This document shows positions 27,179 to 37,154 of a DNA stretch of 64,000 nt, one piece after another. How positions within the stretch are numbered: position 1 is the stretch's first letter; each line of letters opens with the position of its first letter. This stretch comes from Vibrio sp. JC009 (lineage in GTDB: Bacteria; Pseudomonadota; Gammaproteobacteria; Enterobacterales; Vibrionaceae): the NCBI RefSeq assembly GCF_029016485.1, contig NZ_CP092106.1, positions 1,488,001-1,552,000 on the forward strand, read 5' to 3'. Position numbers and translations under genes: made by a program. The notes under the pieces are model-generated. The model was not told the DNA's origin. It saw only the letters and a program-made list of their open reading frames with translations, and ran no database searches.

Positions 27179-27346
27179 ATAATACCAATCCCAGCAATTA
27201 TCTGTTCATCCTTGCTTGTTAAAATCGCTAATAGCTGCGTTAAAATTTTTGTAATTAGATCCACTAGTTACTGCAAATTTTGCCTTGCTCTTAGCGATTT
27301 TTCCTGCGCAATCACTGAACAGCTAATTACTGGTGTTGGTATAATT
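27179..27346. mobile_element. Miniature inverted-repeat element (about 168 bp, TAATACCAAT ends)
   Basis: The left arm (TAATACCAATCCCAGCAATT ... AAAATCGCTAATAG) and right arm (CTTAGCGATTTTTCC ... TAATTACTGGTGTTGGTATA) are imperfect inverted copies of each other over nearly the whole length, so the element folds into one long hairpin. It carries no gene. Partial relatives lie at 7492, 18214, 25609-25632, 38285 and 43845. It sits 27 bp upstream of dsdA and may include or shape its promoter. Confidence 0.8.
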
Positions 27347-27373
27347 ACGCTTTACTGTTACTCAGGGGGGAGT

Positions 27374-28708
27374 ATGAGAACTATCAGTGTTGATAAAATA
27401 ACCGGGGATTTTCCTCTGCTTAAACAACTTATGCAGCTAAATGAAGTGAGCTGGTTTAACCCTGCCATCACAAGCCTGAGTGAGGCATTACCTTATGTGG
27501 GGCTTGACAGTACAGACATTAAAGATGCCAGTGACAGGCTGAAGCGCTTTGCCCCTTATCTTGCCAGAGTGTTTCCTGAAACCGCGAAGTCTGCCGGTAT
27601 TATTGAGTCTGAGCTAGTTGAAATTCCTCAGATGAAGAAGCTGCATGAGTCTGAATCCGGCTCAGATATTAATGGCAGACTGATGCTGAAAAAGGACAGT
27701 CATCTGCCTATCTCAGGCTCGATTAAAGCGCGGGGAGGCATTTATGAAGTTCTGACTCATGCAGAAAAACTGGCGTTAGAAGCCGGGATCTTATCGGAAG
27801 CCGATGATTACAGTAAGCTGGCTAACGAAGAGTTCAGAAACTTCTTTAAGCAATTTAGTATTGCGGTGGGTTCAACGGGTAACCTGGGGATGTCCATTGG
27901 TATAATGAGTGCCAAACTCGGCTTTGAGGTTTCGGTTCATATGTCAGCGGATGCCCGTGAGTGGAAAAAAGCCAAACTTCGCTCCCATGGCGTAAATGTG
28001 GTTGAGTATGAGCAGGACTACGGTGTGGCCGTTGCCAACGGCCGCAAAGAGGCAGAAAAGGATCCGAGTTGTTTCTTTATTGATGACGAGAATTCGAAAA
28101 CCCTGTTTCTTGGTTATTCAGTTGCTGGTGAGCGCCTGAAGAAGCAGTTTGAAGAGCAGGGAATAGCGGTTGATGCTGACCATCCGCTATTTGTCTATCT
28201 GCCTTGTGGTGTAGGCGGCGGACCCGGTGGTGTGGCCTTCGGGCTGAAAATGGCCTTTGGTGATCATGTTCACTGTATTTTTGCCGAGCCGACGCATTCT
28301 CCATGTATGCTGCTGGGCGTGCATACCGGATTGCATGATGGCATTTCTGTTCAGGATATCGGCATTGATAATGTTACCGCCGCTGATGGCCTGGCTGTTG
28401 GCCGTCCATCCGGCTTTGTCGGAAGGGCGATGGAAAGGTTACTGGATGGCTATTACACCATTTCTGATGAGCGTATGTACCGGCTTTTGGGGGAGCTTAG
28501 CGAAAGTGAAGATATTCAGCTTGAGCCGTCTGCACTTGCTGGTATGTATGGCCCTCTGGTGGTGGAGGGTAACCGTGAATATTTGCAGCGTATGCAATTT
28601 ACCGAAGAAAAAATGAAGAATGCAACGCATCTTGTCTGGGCGACCGGAGGGGGAATGGTTCCTGAAGAGGAGATGGTGAAGTATTTGGAAAAGTCCAAAG
28701 AGCAATAA
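27374..28708 (+). CDS. dsdA: D-serine ammonia-lyase (D-serine dehydratase)
   Basis: PLP enzyme that converts D-serine to pyruvate and ammonia. The 444-residue protein has the PLP-lysine motif SGSIKARGG (about residues 114-122), the phosphate-binding [22 protein letters not shown] and the C-terminal [12 protein letters not shown] longer in-frame start at 27212 reads through the repeat element and is rejected; the ATG at 27374 has GGGGGGAG just upstream. No dsdC regulator or dsdX transporter is adjacent, unlike the E. coli dsd locus. Confidence 0.95.
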   Translation: MRTISVDKITGDFPLLKQLMQLNEVSWFNPAITSLSEALPYVGLDSTDIKDASDRLKRFAPYLARVFPETAKSAGIIESELVEIPQMKKLHESESGSDINGRLMLKKDSHLPISGSIKARGGIYEVLTHAEKLALEAGILSEADDYSKLANEEFRNFFKQFSIAVGSTGNLGMSIGIMSAKLGFEVSVHMSADAREWKKAKLRSHGVNVVEYEQDYGVAVANGRKEAEKDPSCFFIDDENSKTLFLGYSVAGERLKKQFEEQGIAVDADHPLFVYLPCGVGGGPGGVAFGLKMAFGDHVHCIFAEPTHSPCMLLGVHTGLHDGISVQDIGIDNVTAADGLAVGRPSGFVGRAMERLLDGYYTISDERMYRLLGELSESEDIQLEPSALAGMYGPLVVEGNREYLQRMQFTEEKMKNATHLVWATGGGMVPEEEMVKYLEKSKEQ

Positions 28709-28715
28709 CCTTGAT

Positions 28716-28835
28716 GTCATCCCGGAAATTGCCAAGCTTTTATCCGGGATCTACTATCAACGCGTTGTAGAGTTAACAATAACCTCATGCTCTACAACGC
28801 GCTTCAATCAGATTCCCGTTTTCACGGGAATGACG
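28716..28835. repeat. 120-bp REP-like repeat, copy 1
   Basis: Three hairpins in a row: ATCCCGGA / TCCGGGAT; GCGTTGTAGAG / CTCTACAACGC around a 17-nt loop; and ATTCCC-N8-GGGAAT. The ends are related inverted sequences (GTCATCCC ... GGGAATGAC). No coding potential. Confidence 0.9.
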
Positions 28836-28860
28836 AGGAGGTTGAGTTACTTTCATTTGC

Positions 28861-28980
28861 GTCATCCCGGAAATTGCGAAGCATTTATCCGGGATCTACT
28901 GTCAACGCGCTGTAGAGTTAACAATAACCTCATGCTCTACAACGCGCTTTAATCAGATTCCCGTTTTCACGGGAATGACG
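28861..28980. repeat. 120-bp REP-like repeat, copy 2
   Basis: Direct copy of the unit at 28716-28835, the same length with only a few base changes, some in stem positions that keep pairing. The two copies are separated by 25 bp. A partial third copy is at 21998. The pair lies between convergent dsdA and the redox operon. Confidence 0.9.
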
Positions 28981-28996
28981 AAGTGGGGGAGTCGCA

Positions 28997-31738
28997 TTAC
29001 TCAGAAATAAACTTATGCTTAATCTGACTCCTCTTCTCCTGCTCCTTAAACTGCTCAAATCTAGGCAGGTACTTATCCCAGTCAATGATATGGCTGTCCA
29101 TCTCAGGGCCATCGATACAGGCGTGTTTGCGCACCAGTTTTCCGTCAATGATCACAGGCACCATACAGGCTCCGCACATGCCGGTACCGTCTACCATAAT
29201 GGAGTTAAGGCTTGCCACACACTTCACACCGTAACCTTTGGTTAGATCGCTGACTGCACGCATCATCAAAGGAGGCCCGATAGTGATTACTTCAGCTATT
29301 GCTTCACCGGTTCCTTCTTTAAGATGAACAAGTCTTTCTTCTAATGGTGTAGTCACAAAGCCCTGTATACCAAAGCTACCGTCGTTACTGGTGTAGATGA
29401 CTTCAAGCTGGTCAGGGTAGGCATCGCGAAGTGTTTCCACTTTATCGCCTTCATCGGTCCAGAATCTTTGTGCTTTGCCCCTGAATCCGGAAATAAGGGT
29501 GACTCTGTTACCGATTTCAAGATGAGCCTGCATGATCGGGTGAACAGCCGGAAGGCCAACACCGCCGGCAGTAAAGATGACGCGCTTATCATCATGAGGA
29601 ACAACATGACTCGGCTGCCCTAAAGGTCCGGCAATAGCTTCGAAACATTCGCCTTCCTGCATCTGGTTGATAAGCTTGGAGCTGCTTCCCAGTCCCTGAA
29701 CCACAAGTTCAATGGTTCCTGCTTCTGCATCCCAGTCGGCCAGAGTGAGAGGGATCAGTTCCCCCTTTTCATCCAGAAGAACACGCACAAACTGCCCGGC
29801 TTTTGCTGAACGTGCAATCAGTGGAGACTGAATGGTAAATTCAACAATTTCATCGGTAAGCTGTCTGCGTTTGGTGATTTTAGGTGCTTTCTGACCAAGG
29901 TCGGTATAGTGACTGGCTTTAGCGACCAGACCTGCGACTTCTTTTTTATTGAAGTCGACCTGGCTCATGATTTCCTGAGCGGCAGCTTGTCCGTCGCCGG
30001 CGGCTTTGATGGCAGTAGAGCCGCCACGGGTAGCATCACCACCACTGTAAACACCGCTGATGGAGGTTTCCTGAGAGCCTTTATTAAGCAGCAGGGTTCC
30101 CCATTTCGATGTGTTCAGATCAGGGTTCGCATCTTTCACTATCGGGTTGGAGCTGTTACCCAGCGCCATAATGGCAAAGTCCACCTTCATCTCTTCAGTT
30201 TCACCTGTGGACTGAGGGCGCCTGCGACCGGAAGAGTCTGGCTCACCAAGCGCCATGACATCCAGAACCGTGCTGGTAAGGAAGTGTTTTTTATTGCCTT
30301 TAAACTCACACGGCGCGCGCAGTTCTTTAAGCTGAATACCTTCTTCCAGTGCATGGTGAAGTTCTTCAACCCTTGCCGGCATTTCCTGCTGAGTCCTGCG
30401 GTAAACTATGGTGACGTTAGCTCCTAGACGGCGGGCGCTTCGGGCCGCGTCCATTGCTGTGTTACCACCACCGATAATCATTACCTCTTTGCCTTCCATG
30501 TCCGGCATCGGGGTTTCATAATCGGGCTCATTGGCATGCATCAGGTTAATACGGGTCAGGAACTCATTGGCTGACATAATATTCAGCAGATGTTCACCCT
30601 GCACATTCATAAAGCGCGGCAGACCGGCACCGGTGCCCACAAAAATCCGCACAAATCCGGCACGTTTCAGATCTTCCAGAGTGGCGGTTTTACCCACGAT
30701 ATAGTTGGCAACAAAGCGGCCTCCCAGTGCTTTGATTTTTTCCACCACATCATCGATCAACTGGTTAGGTAAGCGGAACTCAGGAATACCGTAACGCAGT
30801 ACACCGCCCAGGATATGGAATGCCTCAAATACTGTGACAGGGTAACCGTTCTTGGCGAGCAGATATGCATTGATAAGGCCGGAAGGGCCTGAGCCAACGA
30901 TAGCAACCGGCGGCTTACTGGCGGCTACCCATGGATTGCACTCTGCCATTTCAGGCGGTTTGCCTTCGGAAAGCTCACGCTCTCTCTGAGGCAGGAACCA
31001 CTCAAGCTGGCCTATCTCTATCGGTTTATTGGTATGGGTACAAACCCCCTGACACTGAAGTTCCTGCGGACATACCCGTCCGGTAACATTAGGCAGCGGG
31101 TTGGCATCACGGATTAATTCAAAGGCGGCTTTAAAGCGGCCTTCGCCCATTAAATTCAGAACCTGTGGAATATGGATTTTTACTGGGCAGCCTCCATCGT
31201 TTTCTTCTGCCGGTTCACCGTCGCGGTTGCATTTCGGAACGCCCACTTCGCAGGGGCGATCTTCACACTGTTTGTCCCGCAGCACTTCCAGCCAGACAAA
31301 GAGCTCTACTTCGCGCAGCGTATATCCAAGACCCATATAGCCAAGATACCCCTGGCTCACCAGGTCAAAGTCTTTTTGCCTCTCTTCCGGTGGCCTTACG
31401 TATGGCGGGATATTGTTTGAACCCGGCCAGCCAACGGATAGCCCTTTAAACATGGGATAGCGCTCGGAAAGGTGCGTATCCAGCGCTTCCACAAAAGAGC
31501 GTTTCTGTTTAAGCGGAACCCGCCACAGATAGCGTTGCAGAGTAATACTCAGCTCATCACCGACAAGCAGAAGCTGCCAAAGTTTGTTGGTGAACTCCGC
31601 ACTAAGCTTGCCTTTTTTTAGGGTATCCCGGATAAGCCTCTGGCTCTCTTCGATAACCATACGCTGGAAGCGGCGTGGATCCTGCTCCATACGTTTGAGC
31701 ATCAGTTCCTGCTGAGGCTGGTTGATAACTGTCGTCAT
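28997..31738 (-). CDS. Nfn-like fused flavoprotein: GltD-type NAD(P)-binding plus FNR/SudB-type subunits
   Basis: A 913-residue fusion. After about 165 helical N-terminal residues comes a GltD/SudA-type part: Fe-S cysteines (CPVKIHIP ... CPQELQCQGVC, about 183-222), FAD site VAIVGSGPSGL near 276, NAD(P) site IIGGGNTAMDAARSARRLGA near 420. From about 620 a ferredoxin-reductase/SudB part follows: FTAGGVGLPAVHP near 721 and a [2Fe-2S] cluster motif ending MCGACMVPV near 855. This fuses the two subunits of NfnAB-type NADH-dependent ferredoxin:NADP oxidoreductases. It is 2 bp downstream of the PFOR gene with a GGAGG site, so it probably reoxidises PFOR electrons onto NAD(P). Confidence 0.85.
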   Translation of the reverse strand: MTTVINQPQQELMLKRMEQDPRRFQRMVIEESQRLIRDTLKKGKLSAEFTNKLWQLLLVGDELSITLQRYLWRVPLKQKRSFVEALDTHLSERYPMFKGLSVGWPGSNNIPPYVRPPEERQKDFDLVSQGYLGYMGLGYTLREVELFVWLEVLRDKQCEDRPCEVGVPKCNRDGEPAEENDGGCPVKIHIPQVLNLMGEGRFKAAFELIRDANPLPNVTGRVCPQELQCQGVCTHTNKPIEIGQLEWFLPQRERELSEGKPPEMAECNPWVAASKPPVAIVGSGPSGLINAYLLAKNGYPVTVFEAFHILGGVLRYGIPEFRLPNQLIDDVVEKIKALGGRFVANYIVGKTATLEDLKRAGFVRIFVGTGAGLPRFMNVQGEHLLNIMSANEFLTRINLMHANEPDYETPMPDMEGKEVMIIGGGNTAMDAARSARRLGANVTIVYRRTQQEMPARVEELHHALEEGIQLKELRAPCEFKGNKKHFLTSTVLDVMALGEPDSSGRRRPQSTGETEEMKVDFAIMALGNSSNPIVKDANPDLNTSKWGTLLLNKGSQETSISGVYSGGDATRGGSTAIKAAGDGQAAAQEIMSQVDFNKKEVAGLVAKASHYTDLGQKAPKITKRRQLTDEIVEFTIQSPLIARSAKAGQFVRVLLDEKGELIPLTLADWDAEAGTIELVVQGLGSSSKLINQMQEGECFEAIAGPLGQPSHVVPHDDKRVIFTAGGVGLPAVHPIMQAHLEIGNRVTLISGFRGKAQRFWTDEGDKVETLRDAYPDQLEVIYTSNDGSFGIQGFVTTPLEERLVHLKEGTGEAIAEVITIGPPLMMRAVSDLTKGYGVKCVASLNSIMVDGTGMCGACMVPVIIDGKLVRKHACIDGPEMDSHIIDWDKYLPRFEQFKEQEKRSQIKHKFISE

Positions 31739-31740
31739 AA

Positions 31741-34700
31741 TTACACCTCCGCCGATGCTGGAGCGTTGACATGGATAATTTCCGCGTCACACTCGTCTGC
31801 TATCCGGTTAGCCCGTGCAATCAGCTCTGGAGTGACTTTTACTTTATCCAGCGCTCCCGGTATAACATGACTGACGGCTCTTGGCTCACCATCTTCAACT
31901 ATGGTGGTTTTCTCAAACAGCTCGCTTAGTTGCTGATAGCAGGTTTTGCAGTCAGTACACAGATGCAGATCTTCTTCAGCGATAGAGACCAGAGGTTTAC
32001 CACCGTCCTGAGTTTTATCAGACGTAGCCTGAACCGGTTCAGATTCCACTTGAGTTACCGGAATGGTTCCGCCGGAGGCTCCGGCTGTCATCGCCAGTTC
32101 TGCAAGACCGTTGGCAATGGAATCCATCGCCAGTTCGTTGCTTTCCAGAGCAAGGTCGTAACGCTGTTTCCATTCGTCCACTTTCAGCTGATACTGCTCT
32201 TCCAGTCCGTCCATATGCTGACCGCTCAGGTATTGCAGCATATGCCAGTTCTGCTGACGCTCTTCTGCCAGAGCGACAATGGACTGTGAAACCTGAAGCC
32301 GGATCAGGTGCTGTTCCTGATCTGTGGTCCAGATAAACGGAGTTTTGTCTAAGCGTTCATCAGCGCTCATATTAACGTATTCAGCCAGTTCAACCGGGGT
32401 TTCTGCATCAGAAATAGCCGTGAAGTGCTTCTTAAAGCGCCCCTCGTACAGGGCAAAATCAGCGGCGGTGAATGGCACCTCTTTTAGCTGAGTCATGCCG
32501 TCATCGTCCAGATAGCTAAGGGTATGAGTTGCCCAGTCTTCATTGACATCCGGGTTGCCTTCAATGGAGAAGCGGTCTGCCAGCGTTTCCCCTTTACGCG
32601 GATCATGCACAAAGACAGGATTCATACGGCTTTCCACAGCCAGCCTTGCGTGACGTGTGCTGGCATCGTCTGCGATACCGTGCTCACCCATACATGGTGT
32701 GTAGACATCAAACAGTGCCGGAGCATCCTGATAATTCAGGTATTCCATCAGATTGGACATAAAGTGCCCTTGCAGAGCCGTTGAGGTCTGAACCACCATC
32801 ACTTTAGGGTGGAAGGTGGCAATAATGCCCAGCTCTTTACGCGCTTCCTGCTTACCGCTGTGCTCTTTACCAAAGCGGCTGAGATCAGAGTCTTGCGCTG
32901 TGTAACTGGCGGTGGATGCCTGACCACCGGTATTCGAGTAGCTGCCGGTATTCAGCACCAGGACTTTAATCGGTGTTGATGTCGTCAGCAGACGTGAAAG
33001 TGCGCCAAAGCCGATATCGTAAGTCGCGCCGTCACCACCGATACTGAATACGGTCGGAAGCAGGGCGAGTTCCTGATCAGAAAGATGGCTCCACTCCAGA
33101 TAGCGCAACTGGTGGTCATGCACTTGCGGATCGTACATATCTTCAAGTTCAAGCTTGGCAGTTCTCAGCGCTTTAAACTGCTCAAGCTGATTGGCGGCTT
33201 CACCTTCAAACAGGCCTTTAGACAGGGCTGGCGTATCCTGGAACAGGCTGTTGACCCATGGATCATTGTATGGGTTAGCCGGGAAAGTAGAAGCATAAAC
33301 GCTGCTGCAACCCGTGGCATTTGCAATCAGAGCATCGGAAGGGCCATTACCGGTCGGGCCGTGTTCAAAGTGGAACAGGCGTTTTTCCAGTGTATTAATG
33401 GTGTCCGCGATACGCGCTTTACGTTCGCCGTCGGCAATGTTTTCCTGTTTTTCTTCAAGTTTGTCGAGCATGGTTTCCAGGCTATGAATATGTGCCTGAT
33501 ATCTTTGCTGCTGCAATGCTCTGTTAATGGAAGTGACCAGACGCAGAGCCGTTACCTCACCACAACCCCGGCAGGCACCGTGGCCTGAGCTCATGGCGTA
33601 GTAGTTGCTTCTGTCCAGAAGCAGGCGTTTGGATTCGGCAGAATCGGCAACGCCTTTTTCAAGGAAGCGGGCAGGAGTGTTCGGCATTTCTGCCAAAGTG
33701 GCGAACAGTTCGTGCATTTCTTTATTCAGTTCGCTGGTCTGACGCACTTTCTGCAGTGCATTCGGGCCACAAACATCAACACATTCCATACATCCGCTGC
33801 ATTTGCTTGGATCCACAGCAACAGAGAACAGACCGCTACTGCCCGGTACGGCTTTTTCCATAGAGTCAAAGAATGGTTTAGTTCTGCTTACAGGCAGCGA
33901 TTCCAGAGCAACGCTAAGCTCTGCAATATGTGCAGAAATCGCAGGTTCGCTGAATGTCATGCTGTCGGTCACTTTGACAAAAGCTTTGTGAAGTGGCAGA
34001 GATTCATTCTTAGGTGCGGTGCGGTAATACTGGCGAACCGCATCCAGAATCGGAGGCATCTGAACTTTCAGTCTTTCCTGCTGCGCAGGCGGAATGTCCA
34101 GTTTGCCAATTGCAACATAGACAATATCGTGCAGCTCATGAACCATGGTCGGAATCGCGCCGTCAGGGCAGGCTATTGTGCATTCCATACAGCCGGTACA
34201 TTTATCAGCATCGAATTTTGGAACGTTGAGCCTGAAGATGCCTTTATCTTTGGTTATTGCGCTTGCAGGAGGCATAAACATACCAGAGCCCGGAATAACC
34301 GGCGCTTCACCGATAGAGCCATCGGCGTAGCGGCTGCCTGCAATATTACTGAAGTAGGAAGGATCGAACAGGCCGCAGCTTGCCTGGGTCTGGTTTGGTT
34401 TCTTCGCTGTGATGTTTCCACTTTGCTCAGCAGATGCGTCATCAAAGTCTTTGTAGCAGACTTGCATGGTGGCGTTCATGCCTTTACGGATAACTGCCAT
34501 ATTACTGGCTACGACTTTTTCACCTTTGGATCCGAACTTCTTGGCAATCTGCTGGGTAATGCGCTCGAGCATCAGTGATTGATCCGCGCCTTGTGTTACC
34601 TGAGTAGCGTGACCGCACAGGGCGCCGATAAAGGCGATCCCCATCATACGGATTTCCAGATCCGCAGATGGAGCCTGCTCTTTTGCCACTTTAAAGGCAT

Positions 34701-36741
34701 CGACAATAAAGAAATCGATATTGTTTTCACGAATGTACTGACGGGCACTGGCGGGTATCTCCTGCCAGACCTGCTCAGGTTCGTGATGAGTCTGAAGAAT
34801 AAAGGTGCCGTTTTTGCTCAGACCCGCAAGCGGATTGGTGTGCATAAACACCTTATGGTCAGGAGAAAGTACAATTTCCACCTGTTGCAACTCGGCGTTG
34901 GTGATCTTTATCGGCTCTGGTGACAGGGTGATAAAGAAGTTGGTTGGTGCGCCGCTTTTTTCTGAGCCGTATTTCGGCATGGATTTGGAGTTCATACCCA
35001 GTGCACCGGACAGAATATCGGTAAGCAGTTTGCCGGTTGCTATGGTGCCGTAACCGCCCACTGAGTGGAAACGCACCCTTAGAGCTGAATCTGGCAACAG
35101 ATTAGGATTTTCGCCGGTTTCCAGAGCCATCAATTCAGTATCAGGGTAGGCTGAACGAAGTCTGTCCTGAATCGCTTTTAGTGCACCTTCTGCGTTTTTA
35201 TCAAAGAACTGGCTTCCCAGATAGAAGAAAGGTTTGATTTTGTCCGCGCGCATATTATCGAAGGCAGCAATAAGGTGACGAGGCTGAAGATCGTGTCCGC
35301 CAAGGCCAAAAATACCTGTGCTCAGCAGTGGAATCTGTTCCAGAGCCTTTATGCCGGCGTGTCTGTTATCGCGGGAGTTTTCCTGTGCTTTAAATAGCGC
35401 GCGGGAGATACGCTCGGTCAGGCGGGTTTCGTCGCAACGCTCTAAAATAGTCACGACCTGTTTTCCTGCCAGTTTTTCAACTATCTGAGCTTCAGGGAAT
35501 GGATGTAACTGCTTAACGGAAATGACGCCGACTTTTTGCCCCTGTTTACGCAGATAACCTGCGACAGCCTCTGCATCATCGGTTACTGAGCCTAAACCGA
35601 CAATGACGTAATCCGCATCGTCACACTTATAATCCATTACAGGCTGGTAGTAGCGGCCTGTCAGGTCTCCATACTCTTGCATGGCCTGTTCAATAAACTG
35701 CGGCACATCCACCATAAAGTGGCTTCTGTGGTCGACAATACCTGCCTGATAATCCGGCTGGTTCTGTACACCACCGGTCAGGCCTGGGTTGTGTGGATCA
35801 ACAAGAGCAGGGACTAACTGGCGGGTATCTTTTTCGTAAGCATTTAACCAGTTTCTCTGCCATTTTTTATGCAGAATTTCAGGAACATAAACCTTGGTTT
35901 CTTCAAGGAACTGCCCCTGACTATCTGCTTCGATGGCATCTGAGTTAGCTTCTATAAAGCCTTTCAAATCCCCCAATTTTTCTACCCAGAACTGATCCTG
36001 ATATTTTTCTATAAACTGCTGTAACTGCCATACCCGGCCTTTGGCACCATAAAGCATTCTTTGCGCTTCTGTTGGGGCCAGAATGCGGCTTGCAGGATCA
36101 CCAAGGAATTCTTTTAACATTTCAGGCTCTGGGAGTTTCACTTCGCTCTGAATATGGCTGGTGGCAAAGCCATCCATTGTGTTTGCTACAGGAATCAGAG
36201 ACAGGGCGCTTATCCGGTAGGAGATAGCGGCAAGGTCGGCCGCTTCCTGTGCATTACTGCCAAATAGCGTGGTATAACCTGCGGAAAGCAGTGCATAGAC
36301 ATCATCATGTCCGGCCATAACATTAAGCGAGTGACGGGATACGGAGCGTGCCGCTATATGTAAAACAAAACCAGCTGCTTTTTTGCCTACGGTAACATAG
36401 TGGGATTCCAGCCCGTACAGGATCCCCTGGCTGGATGAGGCGTTAGAGATATACTTTCCGCCGGTCAGTGCTGCACCAAGCGCACCACTTTGCGCTGAAT
36501 GCTCGCCTTCAGGCTCGAAGAAGAACGGATGCTTACCCCAGACATTACAGCCACCCTGTGCCCTGAATGCTTCATATAACTCGGAGATTTCTGTAGAAGG
36601 AGTGATAGGGTATCCGATAACACCGCCACAAACGTAGTCCATAACATGGGCGACAGCGCCGTTGCCATGAATTACGGTTGTGAGTCCTGGATATTGTGGA
36701 GTGCTTTTTTGCTCATTGCTTTCCTGCTTCTGTGTAGGCAT
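31741..36741 (-). CDS. Pyruvate:ferredoxin oxidoreductase-type 2-oxoacid oxidoreductase, extended fusion
   Basis: A 1666-residue protein with all PFOR domains in one chain: pyruvate-binding domain (YPITPSTEISELYE near 44), domain II, gamma domain (VRFHSVGGYGTIATGKLL near 554), two [4Fe-4S] ferredoxin motifs (CTGCMECTIACPDG near 846, CSGCMECVDVCGPN near 980), and the TPP domain (GHGACRGCGEVTA near 1050; GDGATYDIGFGA near 1240). Typical NifJ is about 1170 residues; here the TPP domain is followed by about 400 extra residues ending with CTDCKTC near 1592. It probably decarboxylates pyruvate or another 2-oxoacid to the acyl-CoA. First gene of the operon with the Nfn-like partner; AAGGAG lies upstream. 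Confidence 0.88.
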   Translation of the reverse strand: MPTQKQESNEQKSTPQYPGLTTVIHGNGAVAHVMDYVCGGVIGYPITPSTEISELYEAFRAQGGCNVWGKHPFFFEPEGEHSAQSGALGAALTGGKYISNASSSQGILYGLESHYVTVGKKAAGFVLHIAARSVSRHSLNVMAGHDDVYALLSAGYTTLFGSNAQEAADLAAISYRISALSLIPVANTMDGFATSHIQSEVKLPEPEMLKEFLGDPASRILAPTEAQRMLYGAKGRVWQLQQFIEKYQDQFWVEKLGDLKGFIEANSDAIEADSQGQFLEETKVYVPEILHKKWQRNWLNAYEKDTRQLVPALVDPHNPGLTGGVQNQPDYQAGIVDHRSHFMVDVPQFIEQAMQEYGDLTGRYYQPVMDYKCDDADYVIVGLGSVTDDAEAVAGYLRKQGQKVGVISVKQLHPFPEAQIVEKLAGKQVVTILERCDETRLTERISRALFKAQENSRDNRHAGIKALEQIPLLSTGIFGLGGHDLQPRHLIAAFDNMRADKIKPFFYLGSQFFDKNAEGALKAIQDRLRSAYPDTELMALETGENPNLLPDSALRVRFHSVGGYGTIATGKLLTDILSGALGMNSKSMPKYGSEKSGAPTNFFITLSPEPIKITNAELQQVEIVLSPDHKVFMHTNPLAGLSKNGTFILQTHHEPEQVWQEIPASARQYIRENNIDFFIVDAFKVAKEQAPSADLEIRMMGIAFIGALCGHATQVTQGADQSLMLERITQQIAKKFGSKGEKVVASNMAVIRKGMNATMQVCYKDFDDASAEQSGNITAKKPNQTQASCGLFDPSYFSNIAGSRYADGSIGEAPVIPGSGMFMPPASAITKDKGIFRLNVPKFDADKCTGCMECTIACPDGAIPTMVHELHDIVYVAIGKLDIPPAQQERLKVQMPPILDAVRQYYRTAPKNESLPLHKAFVKVTDSMTFSEPAISAHIAELSVALESLPVSRTKPFFDSMEKAVPGSSGLFSVAVDPSKCSGCMECVDVCGPNALQKVRQTSELNKEMHELFATLAEMPNTPARFLEKGVADSAESKRLLLDRSNYYAMSSGHGACRGCGEVTALRLVTSINRALQQQRYQAHIHSLETMLDKLEEKQENIADGERKARIADTINTLEKRLFHFEHGPTGNGPSDALIANATGCSSVYASTFPANPYNDPWVNSLFQDTPALSKGLFEGEAANQLEQFKALRTAKLELEDMYDPQVHDHQLRYLEWSHLSDQELALLPTVFSIGGDGATYDIGFGALSRLLTTSTPIKVLVLNTGSYSNTGGQASTASYTAQDSDLSRFGKEHSGKQEARKELGIIATFHPKVMVVQTSTALQGHFMSNLMEYLNYQDAPALFDVYTPCMGEHGIADDASTRHARLAVESRMNPVFVHDPRKGETLADRFSIEGNPDVNEDWATHTLSYLDDDGMTQLKEVPFTAADFALYEGRFKKHFTAISDAETPVELAEYVNMSADERLDKTPFIWTTDQEQHLIRLQVSQSIVALAEERQQNWHMLQYLSGQHMDGLEEQYQLKVDEWKQRYDLALESNELAMDSIANGLAELAMTAGASGGTIPVTQVESEPVQATSDKTQDGGKPLVSIAEEDLHLCTDCKTCYQQLSELFEKTTIVEDGEPRAVSHVIPGALDKVKVTPELIARANRIADECDAEIIHVNAPASAEV

Positions 36742-37154
36742 AACACGTTGCTCCTTAGTGTGCGGATTGATACCCCACTTATTTGGAGTTACAGCCTGCT
36801 ACCTTGGATGCATTTGGCTCAGCATTTATCGTTCTTGCGGTAGCTCCACCAATCATGGGTATTCTTAGATCTAGAGGTTACTGCTTGATGCTTATGTGAA
36901 AAATACTACACCAGTTGTAAACGTAAGGTTGTCTGTTTGTTCACAAAATGCGTAAGGCACCCAACTGTCAACAAAGTTATCCCCTGAAATTGTGCATAAG
37001 TTCATGATGTGCTTTTTGCATAGCACAGAAGTATATTGCTTCGATAGCGATGAAATCGCCACCTCGCAAAAAGTGTCTCGCTCTCACAGAAAAGACAAGG
37101 TTGATGGCGATGGTTTAAACCGATCTGAGGTTAAATATGGTGCGTTTTTTTAAA

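Noticed and set aside
27212..27373. N-terminal extension of dsdA
   Set aside because: It translates the miniature repeat element; the ATG at 27374 has a strong ribosome site and matches the family start.
28716..28980. CRISPR array
   Set aside because: Only two long 120-bp units with internal hairpins and one 25-bp spacer, no cas genes; they are REP-like repeats.
33712..34578. 288-residue open frame antisense to the PFOR gene
   Set aside because: Shadow frame opposite conserved PFOR codons; composition rich in Arg/His/Cys and no start signal.
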